Below are positions 28,101 to 35,379 of a DNA stretch of 64,000 nucleotides, piece after piece. How positions within the stretch are numbered: position 1 is the stretch's first letter; each line of letters starts with the position of its first letter. The position numbers and the translations under genes were made by a program. Source of the DNA: Atriophallophorus winterbourni (taxonomy: Eukaryota; Platyhelminthes; Trematoda; Plagiorchiida; Microphallidae); contig JACCGJ010023238.1 of NCBI GenBank assembly GCA_013407085.1, positions 1-64,000 of the forward strand. Reading direction: 5' to 3'. The notes beneath the pieces were generated by a model. That model was not told the DNA's origin. It searched no databases and worked only from the letters and a program-made list of their open reading frames with translations.

Positions 28101-29039
28101 TAGACACACGGTTGTAGAAATAAATGAAATCACACAAGTCTGATCCAGGCAAAATATCTTTTTCACAAATAGGAATGTGCACTATCTTATACTTGCATAT
28201 GAAGTTTGTTTTACCGCTTTCCACCCAATGGAAAACTCATTGCAACTTCAAAACGTTCGAAACATCCGAGCTCACGGTTATAAGTTGCACATACAACACT
28301 CCAAACCGAACTGCGACCAGTAATTGTTTTCAGCGTGCGTGCTTTGTACAGCATTCCCTACTTGCCAAATTGGTAAATTTAAATAGCCAATCTCTATAAA
28401 AATCCCTCTACTGAACGAGTTCCTGATTTCAATTTTCAATAGAGTAGATCGATTAAAATACAACCATATTCTATTCCAGTCTCGCAAGCGTAAATTGCAC
28501 TCTCGTAGTAGGGTGGAGATGCGCAGTTGACCGGTATTACAAAGCATTTCAGCAACTTGATTTTGTCCGTCAACGAGTATTGCTGATTGGGGTACTCATG
28601 CATACTTTTCCCCGTATCTTCTCGTCAGGTTTTTTCACACCGGTTTCGCTGCTGCAGCACAGTAAGCATTGTTTGCAGTTAAACCATCCACCTATCTTCG
28701 AAATCACATGCAGTTTTTTATTGAATAAACATTACTTGAAGAGGTCGATAATTATATATATAATATATATATTAATAATATATATATATATATTATATTT
28801 GTGTCCAGAGTTTTTGACTTGCTCAGTCGTGTTGTTTGAAATAAAATTTTAAATGAATACAAAATAAAGTTTGTGATCTAGTCAACTTATATTTTTTTCA
28901 ATTTTTCGGTACAGCTAAATACGATATTCCGATCCGCGAATATTTCTTGCCAATGTACCCTCTACAACCCCACACTTGGACGTCTGGTTTTCCAATCGAG
29001 TTCCATACGTTGGTATTCTCATTTAGCATGGATGAATTG
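1044..29039 (+). CDS. Unrecognised multi-exon gene with N-terminal signal peptide (gene-level entry)
   Basis: Proposed exons: 1044-1116, 2099-2313, 5570-5756, 11257-11354, 12044-12089, 12198-12488, 12533-12801, then a gap, 20710-20838, 23350 to about 23621, 23686-23908 and 28915-29039. Each listed intron has GT/AG ends. Phases agree at six consecutive joins on the left (1, 0, 1, 0, 1, 1) and at 20838/23350 and 23908/28915 on the right. An exon ending in phase 1 must be missing between 12801 and 20710. The product begins with a hydrophobic leader (MSLTLVCSIMLILFLRVEF), which suggests a secreted or membrane protein; the visible body is about 550 residues. I recognise no family. The exons share their region with repeats and relics in the introns, and none of them looks like reverse transcriptase. 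The left and right exon groups could belong to two genes. Confidence 0.5.
2099..2313 (+). CDS. Exon 2 of the unrecognised gene
   Basis: It begins after an AG with a two-base codon remainder that matches exon 1 phase, and ends at CAG/GTAAAC in phase 0. It encodes about 71 residues, including TDDLRFMEECGEIDYRLQQK. An in-frame ATG at 2113 lies inside. Confidence 0.5.
2700..3340 (+). mobile_element. RTE-like reverse transcriptase C-terminal relic, split by a short repeat
   Basis: Bases near 2750-2810 read QLETVDHFTYLGSNIAD, the conserved block downstream of the RTE/BovB polymerase core. The downstream block RMPKRLFYRNVKPEI lies near 3270-3320, after a stretch that aligns by eye with the intact order in the RTE copy near 18.0 kb. 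Repeat family R2 (about 2890-3115) separates the two. Stops and missing bases make it a relic. Confidence 0.5.
2985..3115 (-). repeat. R2 interspersed repeat copy
   Basis: Minus-strand copy of a family with the core GATGACGGCAAACAG and the distal motif GGATGGGGATGTGAGCACCA. It interrupts the RTE relic. Other copies of R2: about 18995-19090, 19578-19640 (minus), 20335-20412, 20540-20645, 20905-21020 (minus), 29434-29905 (tandem pair), 44621-44665 and 55318-55369. Confidence 0.7.
3345..5565. other. Intron-like region with unresolved opposing open frames at 4627-5011
   Basis: No repeat family was recognised in most of this stretch. At 4652-5011 a plus frame of 119 codons overlaps a minus frame of roughly 85 codons (4627-4880) rich in Asn, Ser, Lys and Cys. 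Neither is bounded by convincing splice sites and neither resembles a family I know, so neither is called as a gene. Confidence 0.4.
5570..5756 (+). CDS. Exon 3 of the unrecognised gene
   Basis: Acceptor TTCTTTCAG and donor ATG/GTACGT bound a frame with clear codon-like third positions, including NFGVDGPQSIIDYRQALSN and HVAIQLRGKY. Longer open frames exist on both strands here (plus 129 codons, minus 60 codons), but only this one is bounded by good splice sites that fit neighbouring phases. Confidence 0.5.
6366..6980 (+). repeat. R3 tandem repeat, three units of about 190-210 bp
   Basis: Three diverged units begin near 6370, 6600 and 6790. Shared landmarks in order are TTGGTCGTA, GTGGCATACAAG-like text, CTTGTTTAC.ATTC, CACTGTTTCAAGCGCATGC, then GGAAATGCATGCAAA. 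Two more units lie near 25000-25260 and 25290-25410. No coding potential was seen. Confidence 0.7.
7386..7425 (-). ncRNA. Hammerhead-ribozyme-like motif, copy 1 left arm
   Basis: On the minus strand CUGACGA is followed by a stem II of GCUUCUG/CAGAAGC and then GAGACG, so the invariant GAAA carries one change. The CUUGGU flank that forms stem I in better copies is present upstream of the core. Probably inactive. Confidence 0.45.
7536..7577 (+). ncRNA. Hammerhead-ribozyme-like motif, copy 1 right arm
   Basis: The plus strand has CTTGGT, CTGACTA, a decayed stem II ending CAGAAGC, then GAAAC. It faces the minus-strand motif at 7386-7425, about 110 bases away, so the pair forms an inverted repeat. 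Core changes suggest a dead copy. Confidence 0.4.
8640..10150 (-). mobile_element. CR1/jockey-like non-LTR retrotransposon, degenerate, minus strand
   Basis: Reading from right to left: KKWLAIKQESWVTRTNF near 10100, the finger block YRSVTLLSVISKLMESIV at 9494-9820, then the polymerase core SGVPQGSALGTLMFL at 9089-9475, and the C-terminal block RILSLLKRIFRTSTPETLPR at 8676-8930. The catalytic YADD/FADD box reads FADV, so one aspartate is lost. Frame breaks near 9480 and 9089 separate the pieces. This is a dead copy of the same family as 13.2-15.4 kb. Confidence 0.75.
10880..11095 (-). mobile_element. Penelope-like element terminal fragment
   Basis: About 200 bases match the ends of the Penelope-like element at 31.4-33.1 kb, including the TTGTTTGGAATATTTG block and the AGCTTGTTGAGTTTGCAT block. 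It contains only the terminal region with its hammerhead motif and no coding domain. Confidence 0.65.
11041..11082 (-). ncRNA. Hammerhead ribozyme motif of a Penelope-like element, intact core
   Basis: Minus strand: AUCG then CUGAAGA, stem II GUUGCC/GGCAAC, then GAAACGUC and CGAU. AUCG and CGAU pair as stem I, GAAA and the GUC cleavage triplet are present, and the self-complementary ACGU would make the very short stem III known from Penelope-like hammerheads, which probably need a dimer. The core looks complete. Confidence 0.65.
11257..11354 (+). CDS. Exon 4 of the unrecognised gene
   Basis: Acceptor TTTCTAACAG and donor ACA/GTGAGT. It encodes FNVIVPYTTIGLQDNAPDI and SPFTEQGMRITQT. The two-base remainder at its start completes the single base left by exon 3. 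Confidence 0.55.
12044..12089 (+). CDS. Exon 5 of the unrecognised gene
   Basis: A 46-base exon between GTTATGCAG and GTAAGG. In the frame imposed by exon 4 it reads MEVWKNSMHIWNILT and leaves one base. The other two frames are also open over this short span, so the call rests on phase. Confidence 0.4.
12198..12488 (+). CDS. Exon 6 of the unrecognised gene
   Basis: Acceptor TTCTTTGCAG, donor CTAA/GTATGT. It gives about 97 residues, for example KDGNLWVYATIPSTRNASI, SSHLFQACGEKVTSEYNLSL and LRSVEKFVNDEYLLVQHNQ. The phase matches exon 5. Confidence 0.55.
12533..12801 (+). CDS. Exon 7 of the unrecognised gene, after a 44-nt intron
   Basis: The intron from 12489 to 12532 would be only 44 nt, and this choice keeps phase 1 across it. 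A later acceptor (TACGGCAG at about 12554) has a better pyrimidine tract but breaks the frame. Product includes FNAKMAFDHGAFLSQHPENW and FNVDSITPDMIYEYRAF. It ends at TTC/GTATAA in phase 0. Confidence 0.5.
13240..15400 (+). mobile_element. CR1/jockey-like non-LTR retrotransposon, degenerate, plus strand
   Basis: Successive fragments are in correct order: the region before the polymerase (13816-14217, YNPKILYKIVKQRTNVKPG), the finger start LNKRKSAGGDNITPAILR (14228-14425), the catalytic block LYADCINIWKQI in which the YADD box is altered (14422-14619), and the C-terminal block with EKDLGIWITNILKPNIQC and RRIFGRFSLETLPTLLNAY (14760-15230). Stops and frameshifts lie between every piece. It is the plus-strand counterpart of the 8.6-10.1 kb copy. 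Confidence 0.75.
15535..18480 (+). mobile_element. RTE-like non-LTR retrotransposon, degenerate but spanning 5' region to 3' end
   Basis: The leader-like section (15535-15720) matches repeats at 49.9-50.2 and 61.2-61.7 kb. Pre-polymerase frame around 16430-16520 has VLDEKRSAFLKFKG, then LSVAIGSLANGKAPGEDGIP at 16755, then the catalytic box NDLLFADGAVII, in which the second Asp is Gly, near 17510, the block QRRLLWLVQVYRMENFRIPK at 17856-18170, and a terminal Cys-rich segment near 18350-18400 (CRCGRNCSCRIG) typical of RTE 3' ends. It is broken by stops, an internal gap near 16.95-17.2 kb and a mutated active site. Confidence 0.7.
19880..20115 (+). mobile_element. RTE 3'-end fragment
   Basis: It resembles the last part of the 15.5-18.5 kb RTE copy, with a decayed version of the terminal Cys-rich block followed by the same downstream text. 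No polymerase remains. Confidence 0.5.
20710..20838 (+). CDS. Internal exon of the unrecognised gene
   Basis: AATTTTTAG acceptor and TTTGG/GTATGT donor bound a 129-base frame with INEITITTVHQEYFVSEQLN. It needs a phase-1 exon upstream, which was not found between 12802 and 20709, and it ends in phase 1. Confidence 0.45.
21977..22001 (-). repeat. Pentanucleotide tail (CAGTT)5
   Basis: Five CAGTT units, that is (AACTG)n on the minus strand. The same tail ends the plus-strand element at 38042-38062. Confidence 0.9.
22002..22235 (-). repeat. Short module R4, adjacent to the (AACTG)n tail
   Basis: On the minus strand it reads through CGCTTTGGCAG, then GCAGCTTTCCACCGAAAGAA and CTGGACGCTCGAT. The same module occurs in plus orientation and partly duplicated at 36420-36740. 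Its position directly before the tail suggests the 3' region of a retroposed unit. Confidence 0.6.
22340..22920 (-). mobile_element. Non-LTR reverse transcriptase C-terminal fragment
   Basis: Minus frame at 22611-22892 reads LLYKALVRPQLEYCVQSWCP then KDIVRLGSVQRLATHMIEG and LKSLDLFSLTRRHL. It continues through a frame break into the block for RGHSLKL...FFSLRVVNFWNWLPEEL down to 22366. This matches the 35.4-36.2 and 36.8-37.7 kb copies. The polymerase core is absent (5' truncation). Confidence 0.75.
23350..23621 (+). CDS. Internal exon of the unrecognised gene, right end uncertain
   Basis: The acceptor TAATTCTAG gives a two-base start matching the previous exon. The frame runs through NGITKTEVTVRMLISHLP and SRSTNYLVSKADSYQKLFM to a TGA at 23619-23621. 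Either the protein stops here or a weak donor lies inside (GTGTCA near 23569 or GTTCAT near 23597). Confidence 0.4.
23686..23908 (+). CDS. Candidate exon with two open frames
   Basis: Acceptor CATGTTAG. One frame reads WETGESFIYRRFEIRIPYV and DVENSRPLRQSWLSYAVRKR up to the strong donor CG/GTATGT. The other reads QYGKPVNRLFTVDLRYGYH and ends at AAAG/GTATCT. I prefer the first because its phase 1 fits the next candidate exon. The choice is not secure. Confidence 0.4.
23912..24985. other. No gene seen
   Basis: Just over 1 kb with no exon bounded by convincing splice sites and no repeat family recognised elsewhere in the window. Confidence 0.4.
25420..27240. other. Intron-like region; one unplaced frame and one tRNA-like B box
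   Basis: A 105-codon plus frame at 26394-26711 has plausible composition but no good splice sites and no recognised domain. Near 26950 the minus strand has GGGGGTTCAACTCT, close to an RNA polymerase III B box, which might mark a tRNA-derived short element; no A box was found. Confidence 0.3.
27330..27650. mobile_element. Small inverted element with hammerhead-like arms, copy 2
   Basis: The left arm carries GCAATCGGTTAGAGCAGTTT followed by a minus-strand hammerhead-like motif. The right arm near 27595-27650 has the plus-strand counterpart (GTTTGACAAAG ... GAAGTGAAACGTTACC ... AAACTGC). The central text GACCAGGTCAGTGGTCGATT recurs inside the 51.9-52.5 kb copy, so this is one dispersed family. 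Confidence 0.5.
27390..27432 (-). ncRNA. Hammerhead-ribozyme-like motif, copy 2 left arm
   Basis: Minus strand: CUUGGC, CUGACGA, stem II CUUC...GAAG, then GAAAUGUC. The invariant CUGANGA and GAAA boxes are kept and GUC is a valid cleavage triplet. Stem I is shorter than in copy 3. Confidence 0.5.
28750..28800. repeat. (TA)n microsatellite
   Basis: About 50 bases of TA repeats with single-base interruptions. Confidence 0.95.
28915..29039 (+). CDS. Candidate terminal exon of the unrecognised gene
   Basis: A long T-rich tract and TACAG acceptor precede it. Read from phase 1 it gives KYDIPIREYFLPMYPLQPH and TSGFPIEFHTLVFSFSMDEL before TGA. A second frame stays open to about 29154 and ends in FCYPPIAPITWLSSENN, so a sequencing slip or a splice could join the two. 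Confidence 0.35.
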
Positions 29040-29433
29040 GTTTGAGAACCATAATGCGTTCGAAGTGTACAACATACGATGGCAGACACTCCACAAATTT
29101 TGCTACCCGCCTATCGCACCAATTACATGGCTATCCAGTGAAAACAACTAATAATGGAACAACGACTTTTGTAGAAGTATTAGCCGTTGAATGTTGATTT
29201 CAACATATTTTCTTCACTGATTTGACATTTGAATTTTACGATGTTTCAGTATTTGTTCAATTAGCGCCTCCACAGTGTTTTCGCTTATTATTTCTAGATT
29301 TGCTTTTGATCCGAAAAAAGCATAAACTGAAATAATCTGCTTCAAAATGTTAGTAAAATAGTTTTGAATTAAAAAACGTTTTGACGAAATTATCTTTTGG
29401 TATATAAACCAATTTCGCAACGGTTGTAATCAT

Positions 29434-29905
29434 GCGCTTGGCCAGAAATCACTTTGTGATTCTGTATTTGTATATCGTGGTTCTTTGTAAGAACCCTATA
29501 TAACAGTGGCATAAAAGTTTAACTTTGTTTACCTTTTTTCCACGGTTTCAAGGCTCGCTGAATCTGATTTTACTGTCTCCACCTGATGACGGCAAACAGC
29601 CAGAAACCGGTAGTAGTGTAAGGGATGGGGATGTGAGCACCAAAATACATTGGTCTTTTACATGTGCCTCGAGCGCTTGGCCAGTAATCACTTTGTGATT
29701 CTGTATTTGAACATCGTAGTTCTTTGTTAAGAACCCTATATAACAGTGGCATAAAAGTTTTACTTTGTTTAGCGCTTTTTCACTGTTCCAAGGCTCACTG
29801 AACCTGATCTTACTGTCTCCACTTGATGACGGCAAACAACCAGAAACCGGTAGTGGTGTGTACAAGATGAGGATGTGAGCACCACAATACATCGGTCTTA
29901 AAATT
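29434..29905 (+). repeat. R2 tandem pair, period about 239 bp
   Basis: Two close copies, 29434-29672 and 29673-29905. Each runs from GCGCTTGGCCAG through TCACTTTGTGATTCTGTATT, AACCCTATATAACAGTGGCA, TACTGTCTCCAC and GATGACGGCAAACA to GGATGTGAGCACC. They are the most complete R2 units in the window and the likely reference for the family. Confidence 0.85.
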
Positions 29906-30484
29906 CTTACGTCATTTCTGCTCATATTTCCAATACGTACTTTCCACAATCGGGCGCATACAATAAACCGGCAAGGTAAAATGCAGAAACACAATGTGAA
30001 TCCCGTTCAAGCGTGCCACACACCTATAAATGACCAGTGTATTGGTCATTTAAACATCCTCTTTATTTTCATCACAACTGGATTTTTACTTAATGCAGAC
30101 AACATATCTGAATTTAAAGATCACTTTCGGTATGCCTCAGAACTAAAAAAGGTTATAAAGCATACTAATATTTAAAACCACTGCATAGCGAATTATATCC
30201 CGTACTATTCATACCTGCTGAGTACAAACAGCAGGAAACCTGTCGTGTGAGGTATGTGTGTGCGTAACGGAAATGCATTCACATTTGGATTATATTATCA
30301 TAGTAAAGAAATTCATATTTAGTCACTTTTCCCAACACAAGATCACCGATAAATAATAATTTGAATATATAAAATAATTAAACAAGAATTTTTGTGTCAC
30401 GGAGGCCATTTGAAGCTTTCTTAACTATAATCCCTCGAGAAAGACACAAACTCTTATCACAGAATTTAAATTTGCATTTTACTT

Positions 30485-31075
30485 TACGGTCTGATCATGA
30501 ACCCCAACAGTTGTATCGATAGTGCTTGAGATTGTCAGTCGAACTGAGTTGTTTATTTTTATCGCGGTGCTGGCAAGCTTCGGTCGATATCGACTATGCC
30601 TGTACTTTGCAGTCGCATAACGATTTCATGCTTTGCCGCGCACATTTGTTCGACGGTTCAAAACGTCCAGAGTGGCCTATGCTGACGATAATCTCGAGTA
30701 AAAACAGCGCCTTGTTGGCTTCCGAACTGTTTTTTCATTGCTTCACAGGTTCCCGAACGACTGAAGATCGCTCCTGATTGAGAGACTTTTGCAGGCGGTT
30801 GTTTATTGGGTGTTGCACGATAATACAACAAAAATCTGTTCAGAATTTTCGAGGTATTCCCCATTTTTCGATTTTAAGAGTGCATGTTTGAACTTGTCAG
30901 CGAATCTATTTGCTTGTCCGTTGGATTGCGGATGATACCGATGAGATTCGATGACATTGTTCTGACAGAATTCGGCGAACATATTTGAGGAGAATTTTGT
31001 GGTATAAGAGAGAACATGCAATCAACATCCCAAATCAAACACTTTCAAACACGGTGAAATAAATGTCACTTCGAA
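30485..31075 (-). mobile_element. Gypsy-type LTR retrotransposon integrase fragment
   Basis: Minus frame 30803-31021 carries the end of the integrase core (FAEFCQNNVIESHRYHPQSN, then GQANRFADKFKHALLKSK), including the catalytic-region pattern HPQSNGQ.N.F. A second frame at 30658-30864 continues with LNRFLLYYRATPNK and LFTRDYRQHRPLW-like text. This arrangement is characteristic of CsRn1-like Gypsy elements. No LTR or other pol domain is attached. Confidence 0.75.
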
Positions 31076-31482
31076 ACTCGTCCTTCAAGATTTATTTATT
31101 ATTAAAACAACTGGGGCCGAAGGAATAACCCCGCCTATATTGAAGCAATATGCGAGTTTCCTATACAAACCACTCACAAACTTGTTCGAGCAAACACTGG
31201 CAAGTGGAATGATTCCTACAGATTGGAAACGCGGAATAATTTCTATTATTTATAAAGGTAGAAATCGCTTCTTTGTTTCTAATTACAGACCCGTCACTCT
31301 GTTACCTGTGGTTTCAAAATTACTTGAGCGACTCGTTTCTCACGATGTAATGAAACATTTCGAAAATAAGCAGTTGCTTTGAGGAAACAGCATGGATTTA
31401 GACGTAATTATTCCTTAGTATTGTTTGGAATATTTGTAGCTCGGGTCGTTGTTAATTTATTCTCAAAGCTTGTTGAGTTTGC

Positions 31483-31524
31483 ATCGGACGTTTCGTTGCC
31501 AGTCTAGGTAACATCTTCAGCGAT
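31483..31524 (-). ncRNA. Hammerhead ribozyme motif, left Penelope arm
   Basis: Minus strand AUCG, CUGAAGA, stem II GUUACC/GGCAAC (one mismatch), GAAACGUC, CGAU. Stem I pairs AUCG with CGAU. The core is complete. Confidence 0.65.
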
Positions 31525-31713
31525 TGTTGGCAAATTGACCTCTCGAATTGGCACTGACGATGGTATTTTGCCGGCCGACCATTGGTTACGTGATCGCATG
31601 TGATTGGCTGCCTTTTCGGTTCTTCGTCTCAGTCGCATCCGTGCGTAAATGTCGTCCAAGATCACGTGTTCGTTGATGGATCGTTCACAGGAGTGCCAGG
31701 CTTCGATGAACTC

Positions 31714-32140
31714 TCATGCTGCTTTGTTATTAGCTTGGCCCAAGATGTGGCAGTTATGCCATTTCATCTCGTGATTTTCGTTGTCGACGTGCGTTGATAT
31801 GAGAGACTTGTTGTCGTGACGTCTTACGGCTAGTTGATGCTCATGGATTCCAGTTTTTAGTTTTAAACCGGTTTGTCCGATGTAGTGTTTGTCACAGTGC
31901 GTGTACTGTATTTTGTACACTACGTTTGCGTTTTCCTCTTTGTGTATCCCATCTTTTACTTTTGTGACCACGTAACGTAGGGTTGCTGTTGGTTTGTGGG
32001 CGATAAAATTACCGTGAGGTCGTAGGAGTCTTGATATCATTTCCGAGGGGTGTTTGACGTATGGTAACGGCCCCCGTTGCATAGCATCAGTCTGGTCTCT
32101 CCTGGGGCGTGTCGTTAGTCCTCTACGGACAAAGTTCCTC
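31714..32140 (-). pseudogene. GIY-YIG nuclease region of the Penelope-like element, left arm
   Basis: The minus frame reads LPYVKHPSEMISRLLRPHG, VVYKIQYTHCDKHYIGQTG and IHEHQLAVRRHDNKSLIST, then a stop after LGQANNKAA. The catalytic-type Y...Y-IGQTG and HEHQLA blocks are kept. The continuous frame extends to 32292, but text above about 32140 is the antisense of the other arm. Confidence 0.7.
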
Positions 32141-32159
32141 AGGTGAGAGTTCTTCCCGA

Positions 32160-33000
32160 CGTATGACTTACAACACAATTTACCTTTACCAACAAGCTGA
32201 CGAACAAATAAGAGGCACCCCAATGGACTCACCAATCTCAAGACTAATCGCTGAAATCGTAATGCAAAGGCTGGAGCAGATCTCTTTACCATTGATACAA
32301 CCCACCTTATGGGTACGCTACGTGGATGCTACCTTCGTGATTATTAAACGATCAAGACAATATGTATACAAGCTATTCCAGAAAAACTCTTACCCGAAGA
32401 ACTTTATCCGTATATGACTAACGACACGCCCTGGGCGAGACCAGATTGATGTTATGCAACGGGCGCCGTTTCCATACGTCAAACACCCCTCGGAAATGAT
32501 ATCAAGACTCCTACGACCTCACGGTAATTTTATCGCTCACAAACCAACAGCAACCCTACGTAACGTGGTCACAAAAGTGAAAGATGCGATACCCAAAGAG
32601 GAAAACGCAAACGTAGTGTACAAAATACAGTGCACGCACTGCGACAAACACTACATCGGACAAACCGGTCGAAAACTAAAAACTCGAAATTCATGAGCAT
32701 CAACTAGCCGTAAGACGTCACGACAACAAGTCTCTCATATCAACGCACGTCGACAACGAAAATCACAAAATGGACTGGCATAACTGCCACATCTTGGGCC
32801 AATCTAATAACAAAGCAGCATGAGAGTTCATCGAAGCCTGGCACTCCTGTGAACGATCGATCAACGAACACGTGACCTTGGTCGACATCTACGCACGGAT
32901 GCGACTGAGACGATGAACCGAAAGGGCAGTCAATCACATATGATCACGTAACCAATGGTCGGCCGGCCAAATACCATCGTCAGTGCTAATTCGAGCGGTC
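32160..33000 (+). pseudogene. Penelope-like polymerase tail plus GIY-YIG region, right arm
   Basis: 32160-32417 is the end of the polymerase, 32454-32696 the linker and GIY-YIG start, and after a one-base frame break the sequence continues with HEHQLAVRRHDNKSLIST, then ILGQSNNKAA, a stop, and EFIEAWHSCERSINEH. It is longer on the polymerase side than the left arm. Confidence 0.7.
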
Positions 33001-33012
33001 ATTTTGACAACA

Positions 33013-33054
33013 ATCGCTGAACATGTTGCCTTGTCTGGCAACGAAACGTCCGAT
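33013..33054 (+). ncRNA. Hammerhead ribozyme motif, right Penelope arm, one core change
   Basis: Plus strand AUCG, CUGAACA, stem II GUUGCC/GGCAAC, GAAACGUC, CGAU. The invariant CUGANGA reads CUGAACA, which should reduce or abolish cleavage. Confidence 0.6.
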
Positions 33055-34384
33055 GCAAACTCAACAAGCTCGAAGAAAAAATTCAAGTAAGTTGTTATTA
33101 TTCCTGTTTGTCTAATTTACTGGTAACGCAGGATGATTTGACAAAATCGGTAGATAAAGGACAAGCAATACACGCCTATGAACTTAGATATTTCGAAAGC
33201 ATTCGACCATGTTGACGATATCCAACTACTGCAGAAGCTTGAAAGGCTCAGTATCACTGGAAAGGTGTTGAAATTGCTAAATGACTATCTAACGAATCCC
33301 ACTGCCCAGGTAAGTGTTGAAGGTGCATTATCAAAACCAATCGCAGCAAATAGCGGAGTTCCACAAGGTTCAATCTGGTATATGTCAATGAAATACCGGA
33401 AATTGTTCTATGTAACATTTCGGTATTTGCAAACGACATAAAATATGGCGCTGCATTGGTAGTCCAGAAGACTGTCTGCTATTGCTAAAAGATCTTGATA
33501 CGCTTCACAGCTGGTCGCTGAAGAACAAACTGCCGTTTAATTTCAACAAATGCAGGATCATGAATGTGGGGAATCGAGTAGAGTTCACATGTCAAATAGG
33601 TTCGCAGGTCATTGAAAATTGCAGGGAAGAAAAAGATTTGGATGTCTGAATGCGCTCTATTTTAAAAACCTAATTTCAAACTAAAGTGTCTTTAAAAAAG
33701 CAACACGTGAACTAAATCTACTCAAACGGGTATTTGGGAAATTTTCGTTAAAGATATTCCTAAGGATCATGAATACATACTTGAGACCAGTCTTGGAATA
33801 CAGTGTGCAGTCTTAGGCTCCGTGAGTTAAGATGGATGTGGAACTTATGCAACGAATTTATCACCGCTCAACGAAACTTGTTCTGAGCATCAGAAACAAA
33901 CTTTATAAAGAAAGGATAGCTGAGCTAAATCTGTTTGACTTTCCCTATAGACGAATCAGAAGAGTCCTTATCTTACTTTACAAAACATTCCATTCCCCGA
34001 AACATCCCTTACAGGATTTATTTACGCGAAGGGATATGAGAAATTATCGAACTCATGATTATGTGCTGGTCGGTCACCATTCCAGCCTGAACTATAGAAG
34101 GTATTTTTACTCTGTCCATGTCTGTTTTACTTGGAACGGTTTACATCAATTGTTGCTCATTCCACTAGCTTGCATGACTTTAAAACGAAATTAGACGAAT
34201 TTTTATTGCATCATTCGTTTCCGGAACACTTATATACTGCTTATTCTACTTCCTTATCTTGTTTATACACTCAAATTTTAATTTTGACTATCCACCGGTT
34301 GTTGTTAAGCTTGTTTATTTTCAGACCATTAAAAACCTTGAATTACCTTGAACACATGGCACGATCCGTGTATCAGTAAGAGAT

Positions 34385-35360
34385 GTATAAAGAATTATAT
34401 AATGCAAATATAAAGGTAAAAATCATTCATGAATTCCAAAAAGATTTACATTGTTATATCTGACTTTGCTGACAACATATAACAAACTACTTAGGTCAGC
34501 TTCGACCTTAGATAATGGAATAATTCTATGAAGAGTATTTCAAGAAAAACTATACTATGGAAGTCGTGTATAAAACTTAAACTCATAAATTACTGCTCAC
34601 CTTCTACATTAGATCATTCCAAATGACTGTGTGAAATATTTTGTGAAATCGACAGATTAAATATAGTAGTTGGATTTTTAACCAGATTTAAGTTCACTCA
34701 TCAGTCAATAGTAAGCTGATTGCAAGTCATAATTAACAAAACTGATTTCCTTCATAAGCACTGTGATTAAAATAGAGCTATGCATTTCATATCGGCATGC
34801 ACCTTGAAATATGAATACTATTTATTGGCATTATGTTATTGATGAACACGCAAAGTACCTTCCGTCCATGCTTTTTAAAATATTATTTTAGCGATTGCCT
34901 TTACCCATTTTATATTCCCAAGTTTATGAAGAATGAGTTATTACACCAGCATAAAATTCGAGAATTGCGTTAGTCCATTTGAAACAAAATAATTTGCGAA
35001 ATTAAACCGACAGATAATTCGATCTTACGCAGGAAATACAGCAAAAAATTTCAATTAACATTTTATTTATATTTAAAAATGATTCTCATTTTTAGCGTAT
35101 AAAACCCATAGCAGAATAATATTTATTTAACGGATTTGGAAGTGGGTAGAAAACCTACTGAATATGTTCGGATATACTTTTATATTCTTTAGAACACGCA
35201 ATAACCCTTTGATTATGGAAATTCTACAATTTCAGATATTCAGCAAATACACAAATTCATTTCGGTTCCAGTACATTAAAGGGAATTGTGAAGAAAGCCA
35301 AGCAATTTAGTATTTTATTCGAAGAGAGACTAGCGCTATTTATAATCGCGTGCAGATTAT
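34385..35360. other. A+T-rich region, no gene seen
   Basis: About 1 kb between two retroelements with no open frame of note and no recognised repeat. Confidence 0.5.
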
Positions 35361-35379
35361 CAGACCTCTGAATTCGCAT

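Larger units (their letters stand above)
31416..33096. mobile_element. Two-armed (inverted) Penelope-like element insertion
   Basis: The unit is flanked by the 9-bp duplication ATTATTCCT (31407-31415 and 33097-33105). The plus arm (about 32150-33096) has a Penelope-type polymerase piece (GTPMDSPISRLIAEIVMQRL, and WVRYVDATFVI where the YVDD box is altered) followed by the GIY-YIG nuclease region (NVVYKIQCTHCDKHYIGQTG) and a hammerhead terminus. The minus arm (31416 to about 32150) repeats the nuclease region and terminus in inverse orientation without the polymerase. The plus nuclease frame breaks near 32695. Confidence 0.8.
31080..34380 (+). mobile_element. CR1/jockey-like retrotransposon interrupted by a Penelope-like element
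   Basis: The left part (31080-31415) has ILKQYASFLYKPLTNLFEQ and SNYRPVTLLPVVSKLLERLV. The right part resumes at 33097 and gives SNLLVTQDDLTKSVDKGQ, AMNLDISKAFDHVDD and AANSGVPQGS, then C-terminal blocks at 33832-34194 (RIYHRSTKLVLSIRNKLYKE). Across the insertion the sense HGFRRNYSCLSNLL is continuous once one duplicated 9-mer is ignored, so the two parts are one element. A frameshift near 31383 and breaks around 33430-33830 make it inactive. Confidence 0.8.

Noticed and set aside
31600..31797. Plus-strand frame of 65 codons, repeated on the minus strand at 32740-32937
   Set aside because: Both are antisense shadows of the two Penelope arms.
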